The notes beneath the pieces are model-generated. The model saw nothing but the letters and a program-made list of their open reading frames with translations. It did not search any database and had not been told where the DNA came from. DNA of 64,000 nucleotides, from the NCBI GenBank assembly GCA_045658645.1, contig JAZOVJ010000054.1, positions 1-64,000 on the forward strand, read 5' to 3'. Each line of letters starts with the position of its first letter. Positions within the stretch are counted from its first letter, which is position 1. Shown piece by piece: positions 1-7,442 of the stretch. A program made the position numbers and the translations under genes. This DNA is from UBA1738 sp045658645 (lineage in GTDB: Bacteria > Bacillota > Clostridia > UBA1381).

Positions 1-102
1 ATCAGTAATGTCAAAGATACAATTTGTAGCCGCAGCACTTACTGATGTTATTAATCCCACAGCAACGATTAGTAAGATAAGTGTTGATATAATTTTTTTC
101 AT
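1..102 (-). CDS. Secreted protein, N-terminal fragment (cut by window edge)
   Basis: The first 34 codons of a minus-strand gene run off the left edge. The fragment starts MKKIISTLILLIVAV and continues to SVSAAATNC, a typical signal peptide: lysines, a hydrophobic core and a likely cleavage site after VSA. The ATG is preceded by AGGAGG at a good distance and by a consensus promoter. The mature protein is not visible, so no function is assigned. It may belong with the other secreted proteins of this window. Confidence 0.8.
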   Translation of the reverse strand, partial: MKKIISTLILLIVAVGLITSVSAAATNCIFDITD

Positions 103-135
103 AGATGTCGCCCTCCTAAAATGATTGTTAACATA

Positions 136-164
136 ATTATAATAAGATATACGGAACTTGTCAA
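136..164 (-). promoter_or_regulatory. Sigma-A promoter of the left-edge secreted protein
   Basis: On the minus strand, TTGACA (159-164) is separated by 17 bp from TATAAT (136-141). Both hexamers are exact consensus. The start codon lies about 35 bases downstream. Confidence 0.85.
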
Positions 165-187
165 GGTTTGGCAAAAGATAGTTACAT

Positions 188-217
188 AAAGAAAAGAGGC
201 GTGTGCCTCTTTTCTTT
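188..217 (-). terminator. Intrinsic terminator of the SLH/M15 peptidase gene
   Basis: A 13-bp stem (188-200 with 205-217) has a 4-base loop. The hairpin overlaps the stop codon of the upstream minus-strand gene, and the descending arm is T-rich in that reading direction. Confidence 0.75.
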
Positions 218-1631
218 ATTTTCCTAAATAACTAAAATGCATATAATCCTTAACGCTTGTCCAGTCACCGCCCCAAATCCAGCCGTACTTTTTGAAATTA
301 CGCGTAACAGAGCCATCAGGGGTTATGGAAAACGGATTTTCGTAAGGTTTCCAGAAACTTCCCGTTATTGCTTCGCCTGACGGATAGCAGTAATAGTTTT
401 CGTCAAAATTGATGTCGATGCAGGTGCCGTAGCTGTGCTGTGAAACACTGCCGAAAGCGGTATTTCTGAAGCTGTATGCACCTACATTTTTAATAGGAAA
501 TTTCTCGGGGTCATTATATATATTGGTAAAAATCCGCATTACCTCGTCTGCAAGATTTTTGTTAACCACAAGTGGCAGTTTGTTTGAGTACTTGTTCCCG
601 TTTGCGTCCATCTGCCATACAGGGACATTTATGGTTTTCATATTTGCGTCCGCCTCTTGCTGTGTTGTAAACGGCTTGCCGTCAGGGAAAACCCTGTTGT
701 ATTTGTCAGCTTGTGACACAAGGATGTCGATTTTTTCTTCGCCGTAGAAAACATAGGCAGGGTCGGAATAGGCGGTGATGTAATCACCAAATTTTGCGCC
801 AACAATAACGGTGTAGCCCTTATCCTTTGAAAGCATATCGCTGACGTCTTGAGTAAGGCTTTTGGTTTCAATGCTTTTTATAACGTTGCCGTTTGTGTCT
901 TTTATGAGAACTACGTATTCATCTGCACCCGAAACAGAGCTCCAGCCAAATGCGAATTTACTGTTTAGTGTTATGCCGTCATATATGTCGGTAAAATGGG
1001 GGTATCGGTACTTTGTTTTGGTTTCTGCAAATGTGTTATAAGCACGGTTTACAATGGCAATCGCCTGCTCACGTGTGGCATAGCCTTTGGGAAGAAGTGT
1101 GCTTTCGGAAAAGCCGTTTATAACCTCATACTTAACGCTTTTTGCCAAATCGTGCGTTGCCCAGGAGTCCGCATCGCCGAAATCGGAAAAACGCCAGAGC
1201 CTGTCTATGTCTTCGGCGGTTATGTCGGTGTTTTTGTTTGCCGCATTTAATGTACGCATTATTATCTTTGCCATTTCCTGACGTAAAACAGGGTCGGCAG
1301 GATAAAACTCTGTTTCGGTCTTTCCGTTAATTACCCCGAGGGAATACGCCATTTTTACGGCATCGGAATCGGTGTCACGAAAGGGTACGTCAGCAATTTC
1401 GGGCGTTTCTTTCGTAATTACCATATACAAATTCATAACAAGCTCGCAAAACTCCGCTCTTGAAATGTTGGCAGAGGGTCTTCCTGAAATCACGTTTTGG
1501 GAGATAAGCCCTGCCGTGTTTGCGGAATAGTATTCTTTAACTGCCCAGTCAGAGAAGTTATAGGCAGATACCGATGATAGCGATGCAAGCGTTATCGCTG
1601 CTGAAAGTATCGGTATAATAATTTTTTTCAC
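216..1631 (-). CDS. SLH-domain secreted M15 (VanY-type) D-Ala-D-Ala carboxypeptidase
   Basis: This is a secreted cell-wall peptidase anchored by S-layer homology repeats. A signal peptide (MKKIIIPILSAAITLASL...VSA) is followed by three SLH-like repeats to about residue 200, recognisable by their FxDxxxxxWA and ITRAE/ATREQAI patterns. A fibronectin-like linker follows to about 300, then an M15 peptidase domain. The zinc-site signatures are SQHSYGTCIDIN (the family's SxHxxGxAxD) and WxxVKDYMHF near the C-terminus. Expected activity is cleavage of D-Ala-containing peptides in peptidoglycan. The GTG start at 1631 is preferred because AAAGG lies 11 bases upstream; a TTG three codons earlier is possible. 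The gene is a single transcription unit with its own promoter and terminator. Confidence 0.8.
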   Translation of the reverse strand: MKKIIIPILSAAITLASLSSVSAYNFSDWAVKEYYSANTAGLISQNVISGRPSANISRAEFCELVMNLYMVITKETPEIADVPFRDTDSDAVKMAYSLGVINGKTETEFYPADPVLRQEMAKIIMRTLNAANKNTDITAEDIDRLWRFSDFGDADSWATHDLAKSVKYEVINGFSESTLLPKGYATREQAIAIVNRAYNTFAETKTKYRYPHFTDIYDGITLNSKFAFGWSSVSGADEYVVLIKDTNGNVIKSIETKSLTQDVSDMLSKDKGYTVIVGAKFGDYITAYSDPAYVFYGEEKIDILVSQADKYNRVFPDGKPFTTQQEADANMKTINVPVWQMDANGNKYSNKLPLVVNKNLADEVMRIFTNIYNDPEKFPIKNVGAYSFRNTAFGSVSQHSYGTCIDINFDENYYCYPSGEAITGSFWKPYENPFSITPDGSVTRNFKKYGWIWGGDWTSVKDYMHFSYLGK

Positions 1632-1665
1632 TTTTATCAAAACCTTTCATTTTTTCTACCGCTAA

Positions 1666-1694
1666 AGTGTAGCACGCGAAAAAATGAATTTCAA
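1666..1694 (-). promoter_or_regulatory. Sigma-A promoter of the SLH/M15 gene
   Basis: On the minus strand, TTGAAA (1689-1694) lies 17 bp before TACACT (1666-1671), about 35 bases upstream of the start codon. Confidence 0.6.
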
Positions 1695-1780
1695 CAGGTA
1701 TTTTGTTAAGTTTTTATGAACAGGGGTATTAATTTATGGATATAAAGGAAATGCTTAAAAACAGAGAAAAAATGCGTAAA

Positions 1781-1803
1781 AAAATCCGCCATAAAATGGC
1801 GGA
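1781..1803 (-). terminator. Intrinsic terminator of the TspO gene
   Basis: The stem TCCGCCAT/ATGGCGGA (1785-1792 with 1796-1803) has an AAA loop and is followed on the minus strand by a run of T. It lies just after the tspO stop. Confidence 0.85.
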
Positions 1804-1813
1804 TAAGGTTATA

Positions 1814-2272
1814 TCAGTAAGTTGAATAAAGCCAGATAAAGAAGTTGAGATATGAGGCAAACAAGAGCCAGATAAGATATGGAATCTGAAGGAATGCAGC
1901 CACCTTGTTAATCTTGTAAAACTCGATAATCATAAGCACAACCAGGGCTATGAGAAGTACAATCCATATAAAAGCGAAAAGGTAGGCTTCCATATTAAAG
2001 AAAATTACAGGCCACAGGAAGTTGACAAAAAGCTGAAGCCAGTAAATAAACGGAACCTGCCCCTCTTTTTTGTAAACCAATGCGGCACTTACTCCCATAA
2101 GTGTGTAAAGAATTGACCACACAACAGGGAAGACAACGGGCGGTGGCGCAAGGGGTGGTTTTATAACCTCGTCATAAACATTAAAACTGTTGTTTGAAAT
2201 AAACCCGGAAAGCCCTCCCACCAGGAGTGCAATCAAGATTTGTATGATATATGGTTTATATTTTTTCAACAT
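1814..2272 (-). CDS. TspO/MBR family membrane protein
   Basis: This is a small integral membrane protein of the TspO (peripheral benzodiazepine receptor-like) family, which binds or degrades tetrapyrroles. Its 152 residues give about five hydrophobic segments. The conserved N-terminal part reads KPPLAPPPVVFPVVWSILYT, the family's P-x-W-P-I-Y-T-like motif, and a tryptophan-rich NFLWPVIFF segment follows. The ATG at 2272 is chosen because GAGGTGA lies 6 bases upstream; an in-frame start at 2290 would overlap that site. The gene is monocistronic with its own terminator. The substrate here is unknown. Confidence 0.85.
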   Translation of the reverse strand: MLKKYKPYIIQILIALLVGGLSGFISNNSFNVYDEVIKPPLAPPPVVFPVVWSILYTLMGVSAALVYKKEGQVPFIYWLQLFVNFLWPVIFFNMEAYLFAFIWIVLLIALVVLMIIEFYKINKVAAFLQIPYLIWLLFASYLNFFIWLYSTY

Positions 2273-2412
2273 AAATGTCACCTCACACACTATTATATGA
2301 ATTTTGCGGGAGGGATTATTCTAAAAAAAGCCCAAAATATATGAAAATTGCATATATTGTGTATATGTAAGAAAAAAATATAAAAAAACCACAATATTTT
2401 ATAAGAAAAAGC

Positions 2413-2441
2413 TTGTAATTTATAAAAAGGTGTGATATAAT
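2413..2441 (+). promoter_or_regulatory. Promoter of the orphan small RNA
   Basis: TTGTAA (2413-2418), a 17-bp spacer and exact TATAAT (2436-2441), with an extended -10 TG at 2433-2434. It points away from both neighbouring genes, which are on the other strand. Confidence 0.7.
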
Positions 2442-2446
2442 AAAAG

Positions 2447-2522
2447 CGTAGAAGGAAGTTACTTTCTACCCTTTTATCCTATACATATCAAGCTAAAAAG
2501 CATCGTGCCGCGATGCTTTTTT
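2447..2522 (+). ncRNA. Orphan small RNA candidate (about 75 nt)
   Basis: A strong plus-strand promoter is followed about 75 bases later by an intrinsic terminator, with no start codon in between. The predicted transcript has a 5' hairpin (GTAGAA 2448-2453 with TTCTAC 2464-2469, loop GGAAGTTAC), a pyrimidine-rich single-stranded middle (CCCTTTTATCC), and the terminator hairpin. Both flanking genes (tspO, greA) are on the minus strand, so this is an independent unit. I do not recognise the family. It does not fit the 6S, SRP or preQ1 patterns I know. Confidence 0.55.
2495..2522 (+). terminator. Terminator of the small RNA
   Basis: AAAAAGCATCG (2495-2505) pairs with CGATGCTTTTT (2511-2521), closing a 5-base loop and ending in a T run. 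Confidence 0.8.
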
Positions 2523-2532
2523 ACTTTGTGTT

Positions 2533-2567
2533 AAAACAAAAAACGCCGTGAGGCGTTTTTTTGTTTT
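2533..2567 (-). terminator. Intrinsic terminator of greA
   Basis: AAAACGCC/GGCGTTTT stem with a GTGA loop, flanked by A and T tracts on both sides. It overlaps the greA stop and could also work in the other direction. Confidence 0.8.
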
Positions 2568-3079
2568 TATTTCTCATATTTGTAAATACTCTTGATTACG
2601 AAATCAATAGTGCAGGCAGGAGTTTCGCAAGAAACTGTTTCACCTGCTTTATGCCCCAGAAGTGCTTTTCCGACAGGAGAGCTTACTGAAAGCAGAATGT
2701 CGTCCACGTCCTTGTTTAAAAGGGCATAGATTTCAATTTCGTCAGGGCTTACGATTGCGTAAGTTTCAATCTCGTCCTCGCCGACTTCCTGAATTTCGAT
2801 TGTGTTTCCAAGGCATACAGTGTCTGCAGGAATTTCATCGTCCTCAACAACTCTTGTATACTTCAACATATTTGCAAGCTGATTAATTTTTGATTCAACC
2901 TCAGCCTGTTCGTTTTTTGCTTCGTCATATTCTGCATTTTCTGATAGGTCGCCGAAGCCGCGTGCCACCTTAATCTTTTCTGTAATTTCGCTTCTTTTCT
3001 CGGTTTTTAAGTAATCAAGTCCTGACTTTAATGCATTCATACCAATACTTGTTAAAACAATTTCTTTGGTTTCTGCCAT
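2567..3079 (-). CDS. greA: Transcription elongation factor GreA
   Basis: GreA rescues backtracked RNA polymerase by stimulating cleavage of the nascent transcript. The N-terminal coiled coil is recognisable by GLDYLKTEKRSEITEKIKVAR and the conserved acidic tip GDLSENAEYDEAKNEQ, where the catalytic acidic residues sit. The C-terminal FKBP-like domain contains SPVGKALLGHKAGE. The protein has 170 residues, slightly longer than the usual 158. The start at 3079 is supported by GGGAG 9 bases upstream; an in-frame start at 3151 would add a non-homologous leader. The gene stands alone with an exact consensus promoter. Confidence 0.95.
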   Translation of the reverse strand: MAETKEIVLTSIGMNALKSGLDYLKTEKRSEITEKIKVARGFGDLSENAEYDEAKNEQAEVESKINQLANMLKYTRVVEDDEIPADTVCLGNTIEIQEVGEDEIETYAIVSPDEIEIYALLNKDVDDILLSVSSPVGKALLGHKAGETVSCETPACTIDFVIKSIYKYEK

Positions 3080-3140
3080 TTTTAAAAACTCCCTTTCTTT
3101 GTATATAAATGTGTCTTCCGTCAAAATACGCATCCTATAC

Positions 3141-3169
3141 ATTATAATCAAAGATTATCATATTGTCAA
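3141..3169 (-). promoter_or_regulatory. Sigma-A promoter of greA
   Basis: Exact TTGACA (3164-3169), 17-bp spacer, exact TATAAT (3141-3146) on the minus strand, giving a leader of about 55 bases. Confidence 0.9.
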
Positions 3170-3259
3170 TCTTTTTATTTTAACACTAAATAATTCTATG
3201 CAAATAAGTTAATAATTATAACGGAGAAACAAAGAAAAAAACAAGGAAGTTATAAAGCT

Positions 3260-4159
3260 ATGGATTTTGAAAAAATCAAGACGGATTTTAAGCAAAGATA
3301 CGAAAGGTCTTGCGAAAAAATATATTTTGCGGGGCTTGGAATAGAGCTGTTTTCGGAAAATGCAAAGATGATTTCGGGGTGTGCGTCAATCGGCGAGGCG
3401 ATGGCTTTGGCAAAAAGGGATGACGGCAGAATCACCGTACAGTTTTCGGGAAGCGATTCCATGACGTCATTTAACGTGGACGAGCTTGACGCACATCTTG
3501 GTCTGCGGACGGCAAGGCTTTTAAAGAATGCACAAAACTCGGGGATAACCGTTTTGGGAGCTGATATATTTATCTGCAAAAATTCACGTATAACCGACCT
3601 TTTAGAACCTTTGATTATTGGCGGACTTTCGGCATTTTGCAAAAATGTACCAAGAAAAGAAACCCTGCTTTTAAGGTTTGAAAACTATAAAGAAAATCTG
3701 ATGGCATTGTCGGGAAAGAGCAAATGTGCCACATTATTTGACGGACAAAGGGTTTCCCATATTCCGTTTTTTGGGGGCAGGTGCAAGGTGGTGATAACCT
3801 ATACGGGCGGCGATTTTCTAAACTTAAAAAGACCGCCGAAGTCGTCCTTTAGTGACGCACTTTCGGCACTTAAAAAGGGCGATATGGAGAAATTCGGGGC
3901 GTTTCTTGACAGGGATACCCGAAATCTTTTAAAGGGGAACAGGTATGACCGCCAGGAGGGGATTTTTCTTTCCGCAACAAAAACAAAAGACGCTCTGGGA
4001 AACGGTGTTTTGCCCAATGGAAGCGTCTTTTCGTTGGTTTGCGATGATAAGGTGGACAGATTTATTCATAACGTATCATCACGGCATCAGAAATACTTTG
4101 GCGGAGTGCCTGATTTCTATGTGACCGATTTTTATGACAGCGGTTTTTATGTTGATTAA
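3260..4159 (+). CDS. Galactokinase-like (GHMP-fold) protein lacking catalytic motifs
   Basis: The function is unknown. The 299 residues align by eye with galactokinases over much of their length. The stretch ending AKRDDGRITVQFSG resembles the region after the galactokinase signature. NSGITVLGADIFICKNS resembles the strand before the ATP loop. The C-terminal pattern NGSVFSLVCDDKVDRFI...FYVTDFYDSGFYVD resembles the kinase end. The catalytic features are missing: where GRTEIGGNHTDH is expected there is FAGLGIELFSEN, and no GxGLSSSA phosphate loop or glycine-rich third motif is visible. A weak AAGGAAG lies 11 bases upstream. The gene runs tail-to-tail into the asparagine-synthetase-like gene, overlapping by 4 bases. 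I infer a pseudokinase or sugar-binding protein. The homology is visual and needs a profile search. Confidence 0.55.
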   Translation: MDFEKIKTDFKQRYERSCEKIYFAGLGIELFSENAKMISGCASIGEAMALAKRDDGRITVQFSGSDSMTSFNVDELDAHLGLRTARLLKNAQNSGITVLGADIFICKNSRITDLLEPLIIGGLSAFCKNVPRKETLLLRFENYKENLMALSGKSKCATLFDGQRVSHIPFFGGRCKVVITYTGGDFLNLKRPPKSSFSDALSALKKGDMEKFGAFLDRDTRNLLKGNRYDRQEGIFLSATKTKDALGNGVLPNGSVFSLVCDDKVDRFIHNVSSRHQKYFGGVPDFYVTDFYDSGFYVD

Positions 4160-5568
4160 ATAATCCTCGGACGGTTCGTTTCAAACCACATATTCAGCTT
4201 AATAAGGTATGCTATAAGCTCGGATTCGGACTGGTTTTGTAAAAAGGCAAAACCGCCCTCGCACAGTCTTAAAAGTGCTGAACGCTTGAAGAAGGCAATA
4301 ATAGGCGAATGGTCTTTTGAGATTATATCCAAAAGTATGTGCCGAAGTGCAGTTTTTACTCTCGGGGATACCTGATGGGACAGAAATCCTTCATTATATA
4401 TATCACTTAGCGTTGCAGGAGTTTTTATGACGGTTTCAAATGACCTTGCAATCAAAGCTGGGTAGCAGGGCAAAATGTCGCTGTCCGGAAGATAGTCCTG
4501 CATATTTTTTTCCAAAGCAGTATAGAATGCATTATTTTTTAAAAGGGTCGCAATATAATTCTTTTTAGGAAAAAGGCGGTCAGGAAACGCAAAGAACAGG
4601 TTTTCGGTGCTGCCCTTTGCCCGCTTTAATGCTATAGGCAAAAGATAGTCGTAGTCTGACAAAAACGGGAAACCGCAGGCAGATACCGAAGTGTCCAACG
4701 CCCACGAAACCGTTCCGTCATCTATTAAAAGATGTTGCTTTTTTGTAGGAAAGCGGCTAAAATCATCGGGAAACTTTTCAGCATAAACGCTTGTGCGAAG
4801 ATGCTCTTTTTCCTGATATTTTGCGAGTTGTTCCATAAGCTCAAAATCAGTCGCGGTGCCTGATAGGATAACCCCTGAATTTTTCGTGGTAAAATCAACA
4901 GATTTGTCAGTGACGGTCGCAGTATAAGTGCCTTTAATTACGCCGTTTTTTGATATTTTCAAAAAGCTGTTGGGCTCAAGCATATATACATCTTCAAAGA
5001 TGCAGGAAGATATACGGTTCTGGCAGGATAAAAGCTCGAGAAGGCCTTTTGCAGAAAGTCTTTTTGTTATATCGGGGTGTGCAAGGATTCCGTTTAAAGA
5101 AGAGGACAGAACAAAATCGTCCTTTGCCTTTGTGTAGAAAACAGGCATAGAACCGTCATTGGAAGACAGGGCAAAAACCTGTCTTCGCATAGCGTCATAT
5201 ATTATGAAAGAAAACTCGCCGGCAAGCTTTTTGGCACACTTTTCCCCAAAATGTATGTAACAAAAAAGAGCAAGCTCGGCGTGTTTTTCGGTCAAAAAAT
5301 GGTATCCGAAAGAGGAAAGCTCCTTTTTTAAAGAATCGCCGTTTGATAAATCACCCGAAAATGTTATGGTGAACTGATACCCCTCGCATACTTTTGTCAC
5401 AATACTGCCGGAAGAATCGGAAAAAAGAACCGACTGCTCGCAAATCCAAGGCTCTTTAGAAGAAGATATAGAACCCGGTCCGTTAATCTGGCGGATAAGC
5501 AGGTCATAATACGGAATATTTTTACTGAGATTATTTTTGAAATTCAAAAGGCAGGAAATACCTCTCAT
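4156..5568 (-). CDS. Asparagine-synthetase-like protein with lost catalytic residues
   Basis: The 470 residues follow the layout of glutamine-hydrolysing asparagine synthetases: an N-terminal class II amidotransferase domain and a C-terminal synthetase domain. Recognisable parts are FGEKCAKKLAGEFSFIIYD, LSSSLNGILAHPDI and IFEDVYMLEPNSFLKI. The N-terminus is MRGISC where the family has MCGI, so the nucleophilic cysteine is replaced by arginine. The ATP-binding SGGxDSS loop is replaced by LSGTATDF (about residues 233-240). Neither glutamine hydrolysis nor adenylation seems possible. The start is supported by GGGAG 10 bases upstream. The gene is convergent with the galactokinase-like gene, with overlapping ends. 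No frameshift is visible, so it appears maintained rather than decaying. Confidence 0.65.
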   Translation of the reverse strand: MRGISCLLNFKNNLSKNIPYYDLLIRQINGPGSISSSKEPWICEQSVLFSDSSGSIVTKVCEGYQFTITFSGDLSNGDSLKKELSSFGYHFLTEKHAELALFCYIHFGEKCAKKLAGEFSFIIYDAMRRQVFALSSNDGSMPVFYTKAKDDFVLSSSLNGILAHPDITKRLSAKGLLELLSCQNRISSCIFEDVYMLEPNSFLKISKNGVIKGTYTATVTDKSVDFTTKNSGVILSGTATDFELMEQLAKYQEKEHLRTSVYAEKFPDDFSRFPTKKQHLLIDDGTVSWALDTSVSACGFPFLSDYDYLLPIALKRAKGSTENLFFAFPDRLFPKKNYIATLLKNNAFYTALEKNMQDYLPDSDILPCYPALIARSFETVIKTPATLSDIYNEGFLSHQVSPRVKTALRHILLDIISKDHSPIIAFFKRSALLRLCEGGFAFLQNQSESELIAYLIKLNMWFETNRPRII

Positions 5569-5657
5569 ATAAACGACACTCCCAAGTTATAAATTTTCAC
5601 TATTATTATATGAAAGAAAACGGGCATTGGTGAAAAAAGAGTTGTCTTAAAATGAAA

Positions 5658-5680
5658 AAGGACCTTAAAAGCAGGTCCTT
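5658..5680 (-). terminator. Terminator of the nicotinamidase-like gene
   Basis: AAGGACCT (5658-5665) pairs with AGGTCCTT (5673-5680). T-rich sequence follows on the minus strand, and the hairpin overlaps the stop codon. Confidence 0.8.
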
Positions 5681-6188
5681 AAATTATATTAATCTGGCAC
5701 ATCCTCATAGCTGAGAGTGCATTTTCGTGGCTTTCGGGAGTAACGCCTGCACAACAGGACGCCTTAACCGAAATATTTGCCTCGGGGAGATACGCCTTTA
5801 CAAGCATGGCGTTTGAAATAACACAAATGTCTGTGCAAAGCCCGATAAGTGTTATATCGGTATAATCTCCGTCTGCCACAAATTCCGCAAGCTCAACACT
5901 TCCGAAAGTCGGTTTTTCAAAGCATTTTTTACCCGAAGCCAAAGACTCGATTCCGGAATCAAGCTTCCAGCCGTCTGTACCCTTGATGCAATGCTCAACA
6001 GGCAGATTTTTGCCCTCTTTTGTTTCAAGGTATATGGAGGAGTGGGTATCGAAAGTGAAAACAACATCTCCGTCAAAGTTTTTAATTTCATCTATCACGA
6101 AAGGGACTATTTTCTGTGCTTCTAAAGTCCCCAAAGCACCGTCAATGAAATCCTTTTGCATATCGACAACCACCAAAAGTTTACTCAT
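5679..6188 (-). CDS. Isochorismatase-family cysteine hydrolase (nicotinamidase-like)
   Basis: A 169-residue alpha/beta hydrolase of the isochorismatase/nicotinamidase family. The catalytic triad is visible: Asp in VVDMQKDF near residue 9, Lys in FEKPTFGS, and Cys in LCTDICVISNA. The LPVEHCIKGTDGW segment is typical of nicotinamidase-related members, so deamidation of nicotinamide to nicotinate is the best guess. That would feed the nicotinate phosphoribosyltransferase encoded at 50.6 kb. The start at 6188 has GAGGTGA 6 bases upstream; a longer frame to 6239 exists but has no such support. Its promoter overlaps that of the divergent ldh gene. Confidence 0.8.
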   Translation of the reverse strand: MSKLLVVVDMQKDFIDGALGTLEAQKIVPFVIDEIKNFDGDVVFTFDTHSSIYLETKEGKNLPVEHCIKGTDGWKLDSGIESLASGKKCFEKPTFGSVELAEFVADGDYTDITLIGLCTDICVISNAMLVKAYLPEANISVKASCCAGVTPESHENALSAMRMCQINII

Positions 6189-6206
6189 ACAAATCACCTC
6201 AGATAT

Positions 6207-6235
6207 TGTATACCACATTTTTTGGAAAAAGTCAA
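6207..6235 (-). promoter_or_regulatory. Promoter of the nicotinamidase-like gene
   Basis: TTGACT (6230-6235), 17-bp spacer, TATACA (6207-6212) on the minus strand. It overlaps the divergent ldh promoter. Confidence 0.7.
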
Positions 6236-6250
6236 TCAAATCGGGATAAT
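6222..6250 (+). promoter_or_regulatory. Promoter of ldh
   Basis: TTGGAA (6222-6227), 17-bp spacer, GATAAT (6245-6250). It is interleaved with the divergent promoter, so polymerase binding may be mutually exclusive. I saw no Rex-type palindrome. Confidence 0.55.
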
Positions 6251-6296
6251 ATAAAGGGAAATGAGATACACTATATAAAAAAGAAAGGAGACTGGT

Positions 6297-7238
6297 ATGT
6301 TCAGAGGAAAAGTAGTTGTAGTAGGTGCGGGAGCGGTCGGTTCGACCACCGCATATACTCTTTTATTGGGCGGATTGTTTCAGGAAATTGTGCTTATTGA
6401 TATAAGAAAGGACAAGGCGGAGGGCGATGCTCTTGATATGGCACACGGCGTATCATTGGTAAAGCCGGTTACCGTGACGGCGGGGGACTATTCCGACTGC
6501 CGTGATGCAGATATAGTTATAATAACCGCAGGTGCACCGCAAAAGGGCGTTGAAACAAGGCTTGACCTTTTGAAAGATAATGTTGCGGTATTTGAGAATA
6601 TTATAAAAGATGTTATGAAATATGCACCAAGTGACGTAATATTAATGCCTGTAACAAACCCTGTTGATATTCTGACCTATGTCACATATAAGCTGTCGGG
6701 CTTGCCTAAAAATCAGGTAATCGGCTCTGGTACTGTGCTTGATACGGCAAGGCTTAAGTATATGATTAGCCGCAAGACAGGAGTTGACGCAAGAAACTGC
6801 CATACCTATATAATAGGTGAACACGGCGACAGCGAAGTGGCGGCGTGGAGCGTTACCAACATCGGCGGTATGACTATGAACGAGTTTTGCAAATATACCG
6901 ACAAGTGTAACTTAAACGACCTTGATATTATGTATAACGAGGTTAAAAACTCGGCGTATGAGATTATTAAGAAAAAAGGAGCGACCTACTATGCCATAGC
7001 TATGGCGGTGGCGAGGATTTGCGAATGTATTGCAGGTGATGAAAACTCTATCCTTACCGTTTCGGGAGTTTTTACAGGCGAGTATGACATTCGTGATGTT
7101 GCACTTTCTGTGCCTACAAAGGTAAGCGGACAGGGAATAGAGAATATCCTTGAAGTGCCGTTTTCAAAGGAGGAAATGAAGGGACTTCGTGATTCAGCGG
7201 CAACCCTTTCGGGACTGTTAAGAGAAATTGGGATGTAA
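6297..7238 (+). CDS. ldh: L-lactate dehydrogenase
   Basis: This enzyme reduces pyruvate to L-lactate with NADH, regenerating NAD+ in fermentation. Its 313 residues show the Rossmann motif GAGAVG (10-15), the substrate-specificity loop PQKGVETRLDLL with the glutamine typical of lactate rather than malate dehydrogenases, and the active-site signature IGEHGDSEVAAWS with the catalytic histidine near 176. DTARLKYMIS carries the conserved Asp and Arg. AAAGGAG precedes the ATG. It is a single-gene unit between a promoter and a strong terminator. Confidence 0.95.
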   Translation: MFRGKVVVVGAGAVGSTTAYTLLLGGLFQEIVLIDIRKDKAEGDALDMAHGVSLVKPVTVTAGDYSDCRDADIVIITAGAPQKGVETRLDLLKDNVAVFENIIKDVMKYAPSDVILMPVTNPVDILTYVTYKLSGLPKNQVIGSGTVLDTARLKYMISRKTGVDARNCHTYIIGEHGDSEVAAWSVTNIGGMTMNEFCKYTDKCNLNDLDIMYNEVKNSAYEIIKKKGATYYAIAMAVARICECIAGDENSILTVSGVFTGEYDIRDVALSVPTKVSGQGIENILEVPFSKEEMKGLRDSAATLSGLLREIGM

Positions 7239-7274
7239 AAACAGACTGCTCACAGTTGTGGGCAGTCTGTTTTT
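7238..7274 (+). terminator. Terminator of ldh
   Basis: A 12-bp stem (7238-7249 with 7262-7273) with a 12-base loop and flanking T run, directly after the stop codon. Confidence 0.85.
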
Positions 7275-7379
7275 GGCATAAAAAGGCAGATTTTTTAACA
7301 CCAATTAATAAAAACTGACTCATAGGAAAACATTTTTTATGAAAAATGTCAAAAAAGAAAAATAATTAAAAAATAACCC

Positions 7380-7408
7380 TTGAAAAATGAGAAAAAATTT
7401 GTTAGAAT
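7380..7408 (+). promoter_or_regulatory. Sigma-A promoter of guaB
   Basis: TTGAAA (7380-7385), 17-bp spacer, TAGAAT (7403-7408). The leader is only about 30 bases, so there is no room for a purine riboswitch. Confidence 0.75.
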
Positions 7409-7442
7409 AGTAAAAATACATTAAAATGGAGGGAATGTTCTT

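Noticed and set aside
1736..1825. 29-codon plus-strand frame beginning MDIKEMLKNREKM
   Set aside because: No ribosome site or promoter, and it runs through the tspO terminator. It is better explained as chance.
2447..2522. preQ1 or other riboswitch, SRP RNA or 6S RNA
   Set aside because: No downstream gene on the same strand, no match to the core motifs I know, and too short for SRP or 6S.
3260..4159. Functional galactokinase (galK)
   Set aside because: The substrate signature and ATP phosphate loop cannot be found.
4156..5568. Functional asparagine synthetase (asnB)
   Set aside because: The catalytic cysteine is Arg and the SGGxDSS loop is missing.
7239..7442. Purine riboswitch before guaB
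   Set aside because: The promoter lies about 35 bases before the start codon, leaving no room, and the upstream bases show no such fold.
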